This document shows, piece after piece, positions 48,087 through 57,400 of a DNA stretch of 64,000 bases (positions are counted from its first letter, which is position 1; the number at the start of each line of letters is the position of its first letter). The stretch covers positions 3,038,001 to 3,102,000 of the forward strand of contig OY751493.1 in the NCBI GenBank assembly GCA_963565915.1, written 5' to 3'. A program made the position numbers and the translations under genes. The notes beneath the pieces were generated by a model. That model was given only the letters and a program-made list of their open reading frames with translations. It was not told the origin of the DNA and made no database searches. Source of the DNA: Entoloma clypeatum. Its lineage: Eukaryota > Basidiomycota > Agaricomycetes > Agaricales > Entolomataceae.

Positions 48087-49244
48087 ATGGCACTCCGAAA
48101 CACCAAGACAGCAAAAGCCGCAGAAGCTGGCACTTCTAGGCAACAGGTTCTACAAAATGTCGAACAACGTTTAACAGAACTATCCCCCGTAACTCCCACT
48201 ACTCCAACACCTCCGGGTTTTCGGCCCATCACACCTCCGCATAATATTCCGATCCCCACTTCCCCCATAGAATCCGCACCCCCGTCTCCTCAGAATATTT
48301 TTGGCCCACAAGCCCTTGCAGATGCTTTCCTCTTAATGACCAATGAACTCAAACACAGCAAAGGTCACAAGCATCACAAAAAGGCTAAGGATCCGGACAC
48401 CTTTGACGGTTCCGATCCCCGGAAACTGAACCAGTTCATCCTCCAATGCAAATTGTTCTTCCGCGACAACTCCGAGTATGATGATGACTCTGCCAAAATC
48501 ACTCTCGCCATCTCTTTCCTCCGAGGCATAGCTCTCGATTATTTCGAGCATTTCATCATCGAACCAGACCCGGATAACCCCCCAGACTGGTACGAAGATT
48601 GGTCTGCATTCCTCCGCACTCTCCGCACGGAATTTGGGGTCATTGACCCCGTTGCGGATGCTGCCAACTCTCTGGACAATCTCAAAATGCGCGAAAATCA
48701 ACATATTCTCAAGTATAATATCAAGTTCACATGCCTTGCTGCCAAAACACACTGGGACACCTCTGCCCTGCATCACCGGTACTACTCTGGGTTGGCGGAG
48801 CGGATTAAAGATGTCCTTGGGACTCAAGCAAAGCCAAGCACGTTACCAGCACTTAGGGAGCTAGCACAGACTATTGATGCTCACCACTGGGAACATCATC
48901 GCAAGAAATCCTGCTCCGACAAATCTGCATCCAAATCCAACAAATCCGAAGCTAAAACCCCCTCCGCAAGCTCTGATAAAAACTCCAAAGCCAAACTGCA
49001 GACACAGAACCAGGGCAAACAGTCGAAGCCTTCCTCCACTCCCAAGTCCGACATCTCCTACAAACTCGGAAAAGATGGAAAGCTAACTCCGGAGGAACGC
49101 AAACGCCGTTTTGACAACAACCTCTGTATGTTTTGTGGCAAAGCTGGACACGTCGCGAAAGATTGCCTGAAGTCTTTGTCCTCCGCCTCTAAGGCTAAGG
49201 CGCGCGCTGCCCAAGCCAAGACCACAGACGAAACAAAAAATTAG
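48087..49244 (+). CDS. gag: gag of chromovirus 2, intact
   Basis: An uninterrupted 385-residue frame from ATG 48087: a disordered Pro/Thr-rich N-terminus, the gypsy capsid domain (DPDTFDGSDPRKLNQFILQC, LAISFLRGIALDYFE, MRENQHILKYNIKFTCLA), a Lys/Ser-rich linker and one zinc knuckle CMFCGKAGHVAKDC. It stops at TAG 49242-49244 directly after the heptamer AAAAAAT. It forms the virus-like particle shell and binds element RNA. It is the only full-length open gag in the window, while pol of the same element is dead. Confidence 0.93.
   Translation: MALRNTKTAKAAEAGTSRQQVLQNVEQRLTELSPVTPTTPTPPGFRPITPPHNIPIPTSPIESAPPSPQNIFGPQALADAFLLMTNELKHSKGHKHHKKAKDPDTFDGSDPRKLNQFILQCKLFFRDNSEYDDDSAKITLAISFLRGIALDYFEHFIIEPDPDNPPDWYEDWSAFLRTLRTEFGVIDPVADAANSLDNLKMRENQHILKYNIKFTCLAAKTHWDTSALHHRYYSGLAERIKDVLGTQAKPSTLPALRELAQTIDAHHWEHHRKKSCSDKSASKSNKSEAKTPSASSDKNSKAKLQTQNQGKQSKPSSTPKSDISYKLGKDGKLTPEERKRRFDNNLCMFCGKAGHVAKDCLKSLSSASKAKARAAQAKTTDETKN
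49235..49241 (+). promoter_or_regulatory. Candidate -1 ribosomal frameshift heptamer AAAAAAT (gag/pol)
   Basis: The gag codons read A AAA AAT and then TAG, a textbook X XXY YYZ arrangement with the stop directly behind. After slipping back one base the reading is AAA AAA TTA GCG, which continues without a stop into the protease. A downstream stem or pseudoknot was not checked. Confidence 0.7.
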
Positions 49245-52200
49245 CGGGCAGTCCACAGGACTCTGTACGGCCTGAGGACTGCATTGAGCCCATCCGTACT
49301 ACCGCTCTACTCAACGCTTCCGCTCTTTCCGATCCCAATTCCCTCTGTGTCCGACTTACATCTCCGCTTATCTCCGATTCTTCTCCGATAGCCGCCCTTG
49401 TGGACTCCGGATCTACTCATTGTTTTATTGACTCCCGTTACGCTTCATCCTATAAACTCCCTTTCACCTCCATACCTCCGATCGAACTTAAATTATTTGA
49501 CGGAACGTCCAACTCCGTCATTACTCAGGCGGTTGATCTCCCTGTATACTTTTCCTCCGGTGAATATATGGCCATTACAGCCTATGTGACTCCACTCAAT
49601 TCCTCCTGTTCTATGGTTCTTGGATACAACTGGCTCACCCGCTACAATCCTATGATTGACTGGGTACTGGGCAGTATTACTTTCCGTCCACAGCTCTTGA
49701 AGGAGTCTCCGACCTTGACGTCTTCTGCCAGGTCAGCTCCGCTACCTCCGCAGACCTCTCCCAATACTCCGACCTCCGACTCCGGCACACCTGCTGCTAC
49801 TCCAGACATTGTCCCGGATATTGCATTGATAAATGCAGCCGCATTTGTGCGCGCTTGCAAACTTCCGGGTGCCCAATCTTTCCGAATTCACCTCTCCGAC
49901 CACACGATCTCCGCCCAATCCGTTTCCATGCCTGAGGAACCTCCGGACCTCTCCCATATCCCAGAGGAATATCATGATTTTGCCGATGTTTTTAGCAAGA
50001 CAAAAGCAGACATCCTCGCTCCGCATCGTCCATATGACCTCTGTATCGAGTTAGAAGACGGATCGACTCCCCCTATTGGCCCTATGTACTCCATTTCACA
50101 ATCCGAACTATCTGCCCTGCGAAACTTCATAGACGAACATTTGGCCATTGGTTTCATTCGCCCCTCTCGCTCTCCGCACGGCGCTCCGGTCCTCTTTGTC
50201 CGAAAGAAGGACGGTTCCCTCCGCCTGTGCGTCGACTATCGGGGCCTGAACAAAGTTACCAAGAAGGATCGATACCCTCTTCCACTCATCTCCGACCTCC
50301 TTTCCACTGCCGGAAAAGCACGTGTTTATACCACTCTCGATCTCCGGCATGCATATCATCTTGTCCACATTGCCGACGGAGATGAATGGAAAACCACTTT
50401 CTGCACTCGTTACGGATCGTTTGAATGGCTTGTTATGCCTTTTGGACTATCCAACGCCCCTGCTGCTTTTCAGCGATTTGTGAATGACATCTTCAGTGAC
50501 CTCCTCGATGTTACAGTGGTGGTCTACCTCGACGACATTCTCATTTACTCCGACGACCCCGCCAAGCACCCCGACGATGTCAAGGAAGTTCTCTGACGTC
50601 TCCGCAAGAATGGACTTTACGTCCGCTCTGACAAGTGCAAATTTTCTGTCGACACAGTCAAATATCTTGGTTTCATCCTTTCTCCCTCCGGTCTCCGCAT
50701 GTCCAAAACCAAGGTGAAGACCATTCAAGAGTGGCCTGAACCTCGAAAAGTGAAGGACGTACAGTCTTTCCTTGGATTCGCGAATTTCTATCGACATTTC
50801 ATCCACGGTTATTCGGACATTGTTGTTCCGCTCACCCGACTCACCTGGAAGGGTACTCCGTTCCGTTTCTCCAACTCCGCACAGAGTGCGTTCAACGAGT
50901 TGAAACTCGCTTTTACCAAAGCACCGGTCCTCACTCATTGGATTCCTGATTGACCTATTATCATCAAGACGGACGCCTCCGACTATGCACTTGGTGCTAT
51001 TTTGTCCATCCGGACCTCCAACGAGGAGATACACCCAGTAGCGTTCCACTCCCGCACCTTCACCGCCCCAGAACTCAACTACGACACGCACGACAAGGAG
51101 TTACTTGTTATCCATGAAGCATTCAAGGTATGGTGACATTACCTTGAAGGCTCCGCTGCTCCGATTGACATTGTCACGGACCACAAGAACCTGGAGTACT
51201 TCACCACTACAAAGGTTCTCACCCGCCGACAGGCCTGGTGGTCTGAGTTCCTCTCTCAGTTCAATCTCTTGATTCGCTTCCGCCCCGGACGTCTCGGTAT
51301 CAAGCCGGACTCTTTGACTAGACGATGGGACGTCTATCCCAAAGAGGGGAATAGCGACTATGCATTGGTAAACCCAAGCAACTTCCGACCAGTCTTTTCC
51401 CAAGAACAGCTGTCCACATCTCTCCGAGCTACGGAGTTGTTCACCCCTGTTCTCCGTGCCACAGTCATAATGGACATTGAACAGTTGTACTCTGACATCC
51501 TCCGCTCACTCCCATCCGACCCAATCTATGCCGACCATCTCAAGGAGCCCAAACCACACTGGTCTGTAGACTCCCACGGTTTCCTCTGTCATAGTGATTG
51601 CATTTATGTCCCCGACTCCGATAACCTCCGGCTCCACATCCTCCGCAACAAGCACGACCATATTCTCTCCGGACACCCCAGACAGAACAAGACAGTTAGT
51701 CTCATTCAATGAGATTATACTTGGCCTGGTGTTCGAGACTTTGTCAAAAAGTACTGCAAATCCTGCACCACTTGCATGTGCTCTAAACCTCAACGCCACA
51801 AGCCCTATGGTATGCTGAAGCAACTCCCAGTTCCGAACCTTCCGTGGAACTCCATATCCATGGACTTCATCGAGACACTTCCGACCTCCGGTGGTTTTGA
51901 TGCAATCCTTGTTATTGTTGACTGAATGACAAAACAAAGCATTTTTGTTCCGACTACAATCCACTGCACCTCCGAAGATCTAGCCACCTTGTTCATCCTG
52001 CATGTGTTCTCCAAGCACAGAGTACCGGAATATGTCACCTCTGACCGAGGCCCGGAGTTCGTCTCCCGCTTTTTCCGCTCCCTCGGAAAAGCCCTCAACA
52101 TGACTCTGCACTTCACCTCTGGCTACCATCCTGAAGGCGACGGTCAAACCGAACATACCAACCAAATCTTGGAACAGTACCTCCGCATCTTCTGCAACTA

Positions 52201-52939
52201 TCAGCAGGACAACTGGTCCGAGCTACTTCCGCTTGTGGAGTTCATGTACAACAATGCTCTGAGTGCTACGACCGGGATCTCGCCCTTCTTTGCCAATAAA
52301 GGTTATCATCCAAACCTCTCCGTCCATCCAGAGCGCGACCTTGCATCCGCCCATGCCCGACAATTCGTCGTAGACCTGGACGAGCTTCACCAAGAACTCA
52401 AATCTACAATCCTAGAAGCTCAACGACATTATCAAGGCCCCGCCGATCTCCGGCGTGCTCCGCCCCCTCCGCTTGAAGTAGGACAGCAAGCTTTTGTGAA
52501 GGCCAAGTTTTTCCGCACTACACGACCCTCCAAAAAGCTGTCTGAAAAGTACCTTGGCCCCTTTGACATCCTTGCCAGGAATGGTACACACTCTTACACC
52601 CTCTGACTTCCAGACACCATACGCGGTGTTCACCCCGTTTTCCACATCTCCATGCTGGAGCCATCTGTTCCGAACGACATTCCGAACCGGACAGTAACTC
52701 CGCCTCCTCCGATCGACGTTGAAGGAGAAGTGGAATACGAAATCACCGAAATCCTTGACACCAAACTGGATCGTTGGCGTTCTTGCAAACTGCTCTACCT
52801 AGTTCGTTGGCTAGGCTATGAAGGAACCGATGAGGAACAGTCCTGGCTACATGCCACGGAACTCAAACATGCGACGGACTTAGTCACGGATTTCCACTCC
52901 GCGTATCCGGAGAAACCGGGCCCCTTATCATGTCTATAG
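49242..52939 (+). pseudogene. pol: pol of chromovirus 2 (PR-RT-RH-IN-chromodomain), six TGA codons
   Basis: Protease LVDSGSTHCFID; RT with LCVDYRGLNKVT, FGLSNAPAAFQ and catalytic YLDDILIYS; RNase H KTDASDYALGA and TDHKNLEYF; integrase with ILSGHPRQNK, CKSCTTCMCSK, TSDRGPEFVSRFF, YHPEGDGQTEH; chromodomain EITEILDTKLDR, LLYLVRWLGYEG. Premature TGA codons stand near 50594, 50951, 51134, 51710, 51923 and 52604, each where related elements have Arg (as in W-R-H-Y-L-E-G and P-D-R-P-I-I). The true stop is TAG 52937-52939. There are no frame indels, so six transitions alone account for the loss of function. Confidence 0.93.
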
Positions 52940-52987
52940 AACCGCGCAAGACACTCATATTGCAAAATAAAATAAAATAAAAAACAA

Positions 52988-53859
52988 TTAGAGGGGGGAG
53001 GGGCTACTGGATTTTGGCCTTTTTGGCCGGCAGACTGTCATCCTCTGACTCTTCCTCCAGTTCTCCGCTTGCAGTTCTGCAAGCTCCCCGTCTGCCAACC
53101 CCTCGACCTCCCCCTCATCCTTTTCCTCGACCTCTTCCTCTCCTTCTTCCTCTTCTCTGTCCTCCGTCTCCGACTCTGGAGCCGCCGCCTCCAGCAGGAA
53201 ATTCCGGTAGGCGAGGTGGTTGTTCATAATTTGTAGCTGCCGGAGCAGTGCCCAACCGACCCTCGCCGACCGCTTCTCCTTCTCCTCCTTCTCCTCCTGG
53301 AGCTCCCGGAGCTCCTCCGTGACCCCTGCGCCGCAGCAGTTCTTCGCCCCACTCGGGCTCCTCCGTCTTCCCCCGTTTCCGCTTCGCCCTCATCTCGCCG
53401 GGCTTCAGGCAAACCCGTTTGCCATCTTTACACCGCTGGCATGCGGTGCCCTTCCCCTGCCTAAGGAGACTGTCAGTAAGAAAAAGAAGATGAAAAAGCG
53501 GGTACTCACAACGCCCACTTGCATTCCACCTTCGCCTGCACACAGGCCTGACACGCCTCCCCCCGGACCTCCGACTCCTCCACTCCGCTCTCTGCCCTCT
53601 GTTTCCCCGCCTTCTTCGCCCTCTTCTTCTCCACCTCCGCCTTCTTCCTTGCCTCCGCCTCCTCCTTCTCCTTGCGTACCTGCGCCAGACGGCGCAGGAG
53701 CTCCTCTTCGGAGTTGTCGAGGTTGGCGCTTGAGCGCGCGGGTTGTGTGTTTGAGTCTTGGGGCATGTTGGTGGTAACTGGAAGAAAACCCTTGGGCCGC
53801 TCATCTCCGTTAAATAACCGAGACCACATGACCTTGTTTATTTTCTTGCGGTCTTCCAT
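52988..53859 (-). CDS. Antisense gene inside chromovirus 2: spliced Zn2Cys6 and coiled-coil protein
   Basis: Between pol and the 3' LTR the minus strand encodes MEDRKKINKVMWSRLFNG (ATG 53859), a charged coiled coil (LRRLAQVRKEKEEAEARKKAE), then ACQACVQAKVECKW. A 49-nt intron (53461-53509, GTGAGT...CTTAG) follows, then GTACQRCKDGKRVC. Spliced, the six cysteines have the spacing C-x2-C-x6-C-x10-C-x2-C-x6-C of fungal binuclear zinc clusters. Downstream come RAKRKRGKTEEPEWG, an apparent one-base frameshift near 53320-53330 or an unseen intron, then ELRELQEEKEEKEKRSAR, MNNHLAYRNFLLEAAAP and an acidic tail to TAA 52988. The start lies 27 bp from the 3' LTR, so transcription would begin from an antisense promoter in the LTR. 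Function unknown; DNA binding is inferred. Confidence 0.7.
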
Positions 53860-53885
53860 GGATGTCAGACCTAAGAGGGGAATAC

Positions 53886-54594
53886 TGTTATATCTGTCTC
53901 CGAATCTCTGATCCACTCCGATCTTTCTCCGACATTCCAGACATCCGTTACCTCTGCATCTCCGCACGTTGCTATCGTGCATTTCATATTCATAACTCCA
54001 TGCCTTTATGCATTTCATATTCATATTCCCATTTACTTATGCATCGCCTTTTCCGCATGGTCCATTGACCGATATCTCCGATGTTCGTTACAGTCGCTGG
54101 CAACTTACGCCACAACTCCGGACCTACTCCAACCATCTCCGTAAAGTACTCTCAGGTATTTAAGCTCGTACCATACCTGTAGTTCCTCAGTTCGAATATC
54201 AACAAAGTTCACTCCTCTACTCCCCGTTCATGCCAGAGATCCTCGCTGTGGTACAATACGCCGACAACATCCTCATCTACTGCTCTTCCTCCATTGTTAC
54301 CCTTCGACAAGCTCAGTACTGTGTCCGAGTCACAACTCCGACATTGTCCAACCATTTCCACGTCAACGTGTCTCTCACCGAGATCTTTCCGAGGACCTCT
54401 GCACCTCCGACCTCTCCTCCGACCTCCTGAAATTGGGACACCTTATCCAACAAACGGCGGCGCAACACATACATTGAAGCCACGTCCCTCCCCTTCGTTG
54501 TTTCTCCGCATTTCCGGAGTTCCGCTCCGGTCTCAGTCCTACGTCCGACCTCCGACGGACTCTGACGAAGCTCCGACATTTCACCTACTTAACA
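53886..54594 (+). repeat. 3' LTR of chromovirus 2
   Basis: 709 bp, bounded by the purine tract AAGAGGGGAATAC and the target duplication TTAAG. It probably also supplies the antisense promoter for the gene at 52988-53859. Confidence 0.93.
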
Positions 54595-54599
54595 TTAAG

Positions 54600-54689
54600 T
54601 AGATTCTATATATATTATATGTAATATATGGGGTGCAATTGAGGTGAATTTAGCAAAAGAAAAAGTATAATGATTCTAATCATATCCTC
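54600..54689 (-). other. 3' flank of the transposase-like gene
   Basis: AT-rich sequence (TATATATTATATGTAATATATG) directly after the chromovirus target duplication. Before the insertion it was continuous with 47160-47328. Confidence 0.5.
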
Positions 54690-56507
54690 TCAAGTGTCAG
54701 CATCAGAATTAGCATCTTTCCAAACCTCTCCTTCAGCATCTTCCAGTATATCAAAATCAAAAATTTCTCCCACATCATCTTCTCTGTTTAATGGATCCCA
54801 CTCTCCTCTATCATACATTGCAACTGCCATTTCCAAAGCTGCCTGTTTTTCATCAGCTTTTTTATAAGTAACTCCCTGGAAATTTGGAGCTCCTGCTGCT
54901 TTGAATGCAGCAATCTGATCAGCAAGGCGCTGACCAGCAAGCTTTTTCACCTTCTCCTTGTCCAAAACAAGATCTAAGGATGCAATTTGATTTTTTCTGT
55001 CCTGCCTGCGTTTTGCAGCTACTGCTTGTTTTTCAATTTTTTCCTCAGCAAAAGCAACAATTTCCTCCTTTCGTTTCTTGTCCAATTTAGTCAAATCACC
55101 TTTTCGGGCCTCCTTATGAATAAACTTGTAATCTTCAGGCTGAGTAAACTTTGCAGCCATAAATGCTTGAGTTTCGTTTTGTTCAAACATCCGTTGTGCA
55201 TTGTAATGGAGGACTGTAAGCTGTGGTTGGCTCTGCATAAGAACTCGGAATGATCCCAAAGCACCCTCATTCTCATCATTTGTGGCAGGCATCCAGGCCA
55301 AATCCCTCTCATCTGGTGTGGATTCATCAATTAGGCCACCAGGTGCAAATTCAGAGGTAAAGCGCTTCCGGGTATCTGCAGCTCCCTGGAAAAATTGAAC
55401 AAGGAGAGGCCGAAGATAGATAAACTGAGATTTCAAATTCTGAATGGCCTGAAATATTTCAGGTGACTGCCAAGACAATCCATCAAGTGTGCCCATTTCA
55501 AATGAGACATTATCACCAAGTAGAAGATCTGGATTGTTGATAATAGTCTGGATGTGATCAAGTACTTTCTGATGAAATGGACCAAGATCCAGCATATTGG
55601 TTTTTCCATCTGGTGCGCGGACAACACACATATATGGAGCTGAGATTGATTGAGCATACAGAGCAAGAACTGCAAGTTCTGTAAGAGTTGGTATGTTGTG
55701 AAGAGCATTCCATAGATTCTTTTCCATATGGCTTGGTTTTCCAGTTTGCTTTTTTTAAATTGCAAAGTCAAGATAATTGCGAAAGTCCTGCAAATGCTTC
55801 AAAAGAACACCTGCAGCATCACAATGAGATCCAAATCGAGTGTTGGATGTATCAGGAAAAGTGAATTGAGAACCAATATGTGCTGTCCACCAAAAGTGAA
55901 AGGTATTGTGATGACTCTTCTTATCATCTTTGTGGTTGAATACAGCTCCAGCTAGTTGTGTTGCTTTTATTCCACCACCTGCAGTCATTTCAAAAGCACG
56001 TTCTTGTGCTGGTGTAACAATGTTCTGAGTAGGAGAAATTTCAGCCAGAACTGCTGCATTGTCTCGATTTGCAAGTAAAACTGGCCCTAGAATATTGTTT
56101 GACTTCCATCAGGAAGCCATCATTGTATAGCCTCCACAAACACTGTTGAGATCCTTGTGACAGCCACATCCAACCCAGATAAACAATGAGAGAGTTTTTT
56201 TTTCTTTATCAGACATCATCATATAGGCATCTTTTCCCAATTTGATCACCAGTTTTTCACTCATCTGAGCCAACTGTTCCTTTTGCTCATATTCAGATAG
56301 CTGATTCTATTTTGTCTTTCCACCAAGCTTTTTAATCATCTCTTCTTGTGCATCAAGAAATATCGGAAGCAAATCTTTTGTGCTTGCATCAAGCATTTTA
56401 TCCTCTCCAAGTAGTTGAAGTATAGCCTCTTTCTTCAAATTCTCCAAAGCAGCAGCGTCTTTTTTCTCTTTGGCACAGTGATCAGTAATCATTCCAACCA
56501 GCTTTGC

Positions 56508-56877
56508 TGTTATGCATAACAAACCGTTCCAAGGTTCGGGCAGAGTATGCAGGAAGATGGAAAGGCGAAGAGCAATGTGATTGCTAAATCTAAGGAATGT
56601 AGCTATGGTACATGAGGTTTATATAGTACTGACTATGAGCGGTAGCGAATGAGTCAGTAACTGCGGAAGGCAGTGCGCATGAGTAAGGCGACTGCGGAAG
56701 GCTATGCACTAATGAGTAAGCTGACTGCAGAATGAGTCAGACAGCTGCGGAAAGCGAGTCAGCGCGGGAGCGAAGTATACTAAAGGAAATAAAGTATAAT
56801 ACGATATGTGTAAGCGGGGGCCGATGAGTAAAAGTGAAAAGGTAAGCGTATACGTCCGTAGTCGTTAGTCCGTAACA
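56508..56877 (-). repeat. 3' LTR of chromovirus 3
   Basis: 370 bp, minus strand TGTTACGGAC...ATGCATAACA. It contains a TATATAAACCTCATG promoter-like block. It is 31 bp longer than the other LTR because the 5' LTR has lost a segment between two AGTA/AGTAA words near 56636-56666. Confidence 0.93.
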
Positions 56878-56914
56878 TGTTCCCCTCCTCAAGGTCTGTG
56901 TCCTCACAGACTAC

Positions 56915-57322
56915 CTACTCCCATCCATCGTTGCCATTTGGATCGGCCCAGGCAGGGTCAACTTGGTTACCCCAATCCTTTATCAGTTCATCATTTACCG
57001 CCGTGGCAAACTCTAAACCTCGAACGGCGAGGCGAAGGCGTCGATTCTCGACAGCAAGGGTGTTGGTATAGTTTTTGAGGATGAGCTTCTCCTCAGCGGT
57101 GGGGGCGGTTGGTAAATCGGAGAGGGTATGAAGGCGGATATGCATCTGCCGGTGGAGGATGTCGGCGACGGAGGTTTCGAGCGCATGGATCTGGTCATGC
57201 ATGGAGAGCGCTTCGCCGATGAGGGTGGTGATGGTGGGGTTGATATCGGAAGCATCGGTGGAGGCGGCGGTGATGTTGGACATGGCAGAAATGATGTTTG
57301 AAAGGTATAAGAAGAACGGCAT
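56915..57322 (-). CDS. Third ORF of chromovirus 3, accessory protein of unknown function
   Basis: An uninterrupted 135-codon frame between pol and the polypurine tract. The conserved start is probably the internal Met at 57283 (MSNITAAS), which has a counterpart at 14193. The product is helical: ALSMHDQIHALETSVADIL, RQMHIRLHTLSDLP, EEKLILKNYTNTLAVENRRLRL, ending in DPAWADPNGNDGWE. Acidic ends and a leucine-patterned centre suggest a small coiled coil. No known domain. The position is the one env-like or accessory genes use, but there is no signal peptide or membrane segment beyond a weak hydrophobic start (FFLYLSNII). Confidence 0.7.
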   Translation of the reverse strand: MPFFLYLSNIISAMSNITAASTDASDINPTITTLIGEALSMHDQIHALETSVADILHRQMHIRLHTLSDLPTAPTAEEKLILKNYTNTLAVENRRLRLAVRGLEFATAVNDELIKDWGNQVDPAWADPNGNDGWE

Positions 57323-57400
57323 GTTGGGCGAGAAGAGTTGGAGCGGGGAACTCGATGTGACAGAAGTCGATGTGGAAAATGGTTCTCAAAGTTTGTTCTT

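Larger units (their letters stand above)
47329..54594 (+). mobile_element. Complete Ty3/gypsy chromovirus 2 with antisense gene
   Basis: LTRs 47329-48046 (718 bp) and 53886-54594 (709 bp), both TGTTATATC...CTTAACA, with target duplication TTAAG (47324-47328 and 54595-54599). It contains an intact gag, pol in the -1 frame with six TGA codons at expected Arg, a chromodomain, and an 870-bp region carrying an antisense spliced gene before the polypurine tract AAGAGGGGAATAC. The LTRs are rich in TCCG words. The element inserted into the AT-rich 3' flank of the minus-strand transposase-like gene. Confidence 0.95.

Noticed and set aside
53220..53777. Plus-strand Pro/Ser-rich frame in chromovirus 2 after pol
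   Set aside because: It is the complement of the coiled-coil and Lys/Glu-rich antisense gene; low complexity and no domain. The antisense reading has an intron and a cysteine cluster.
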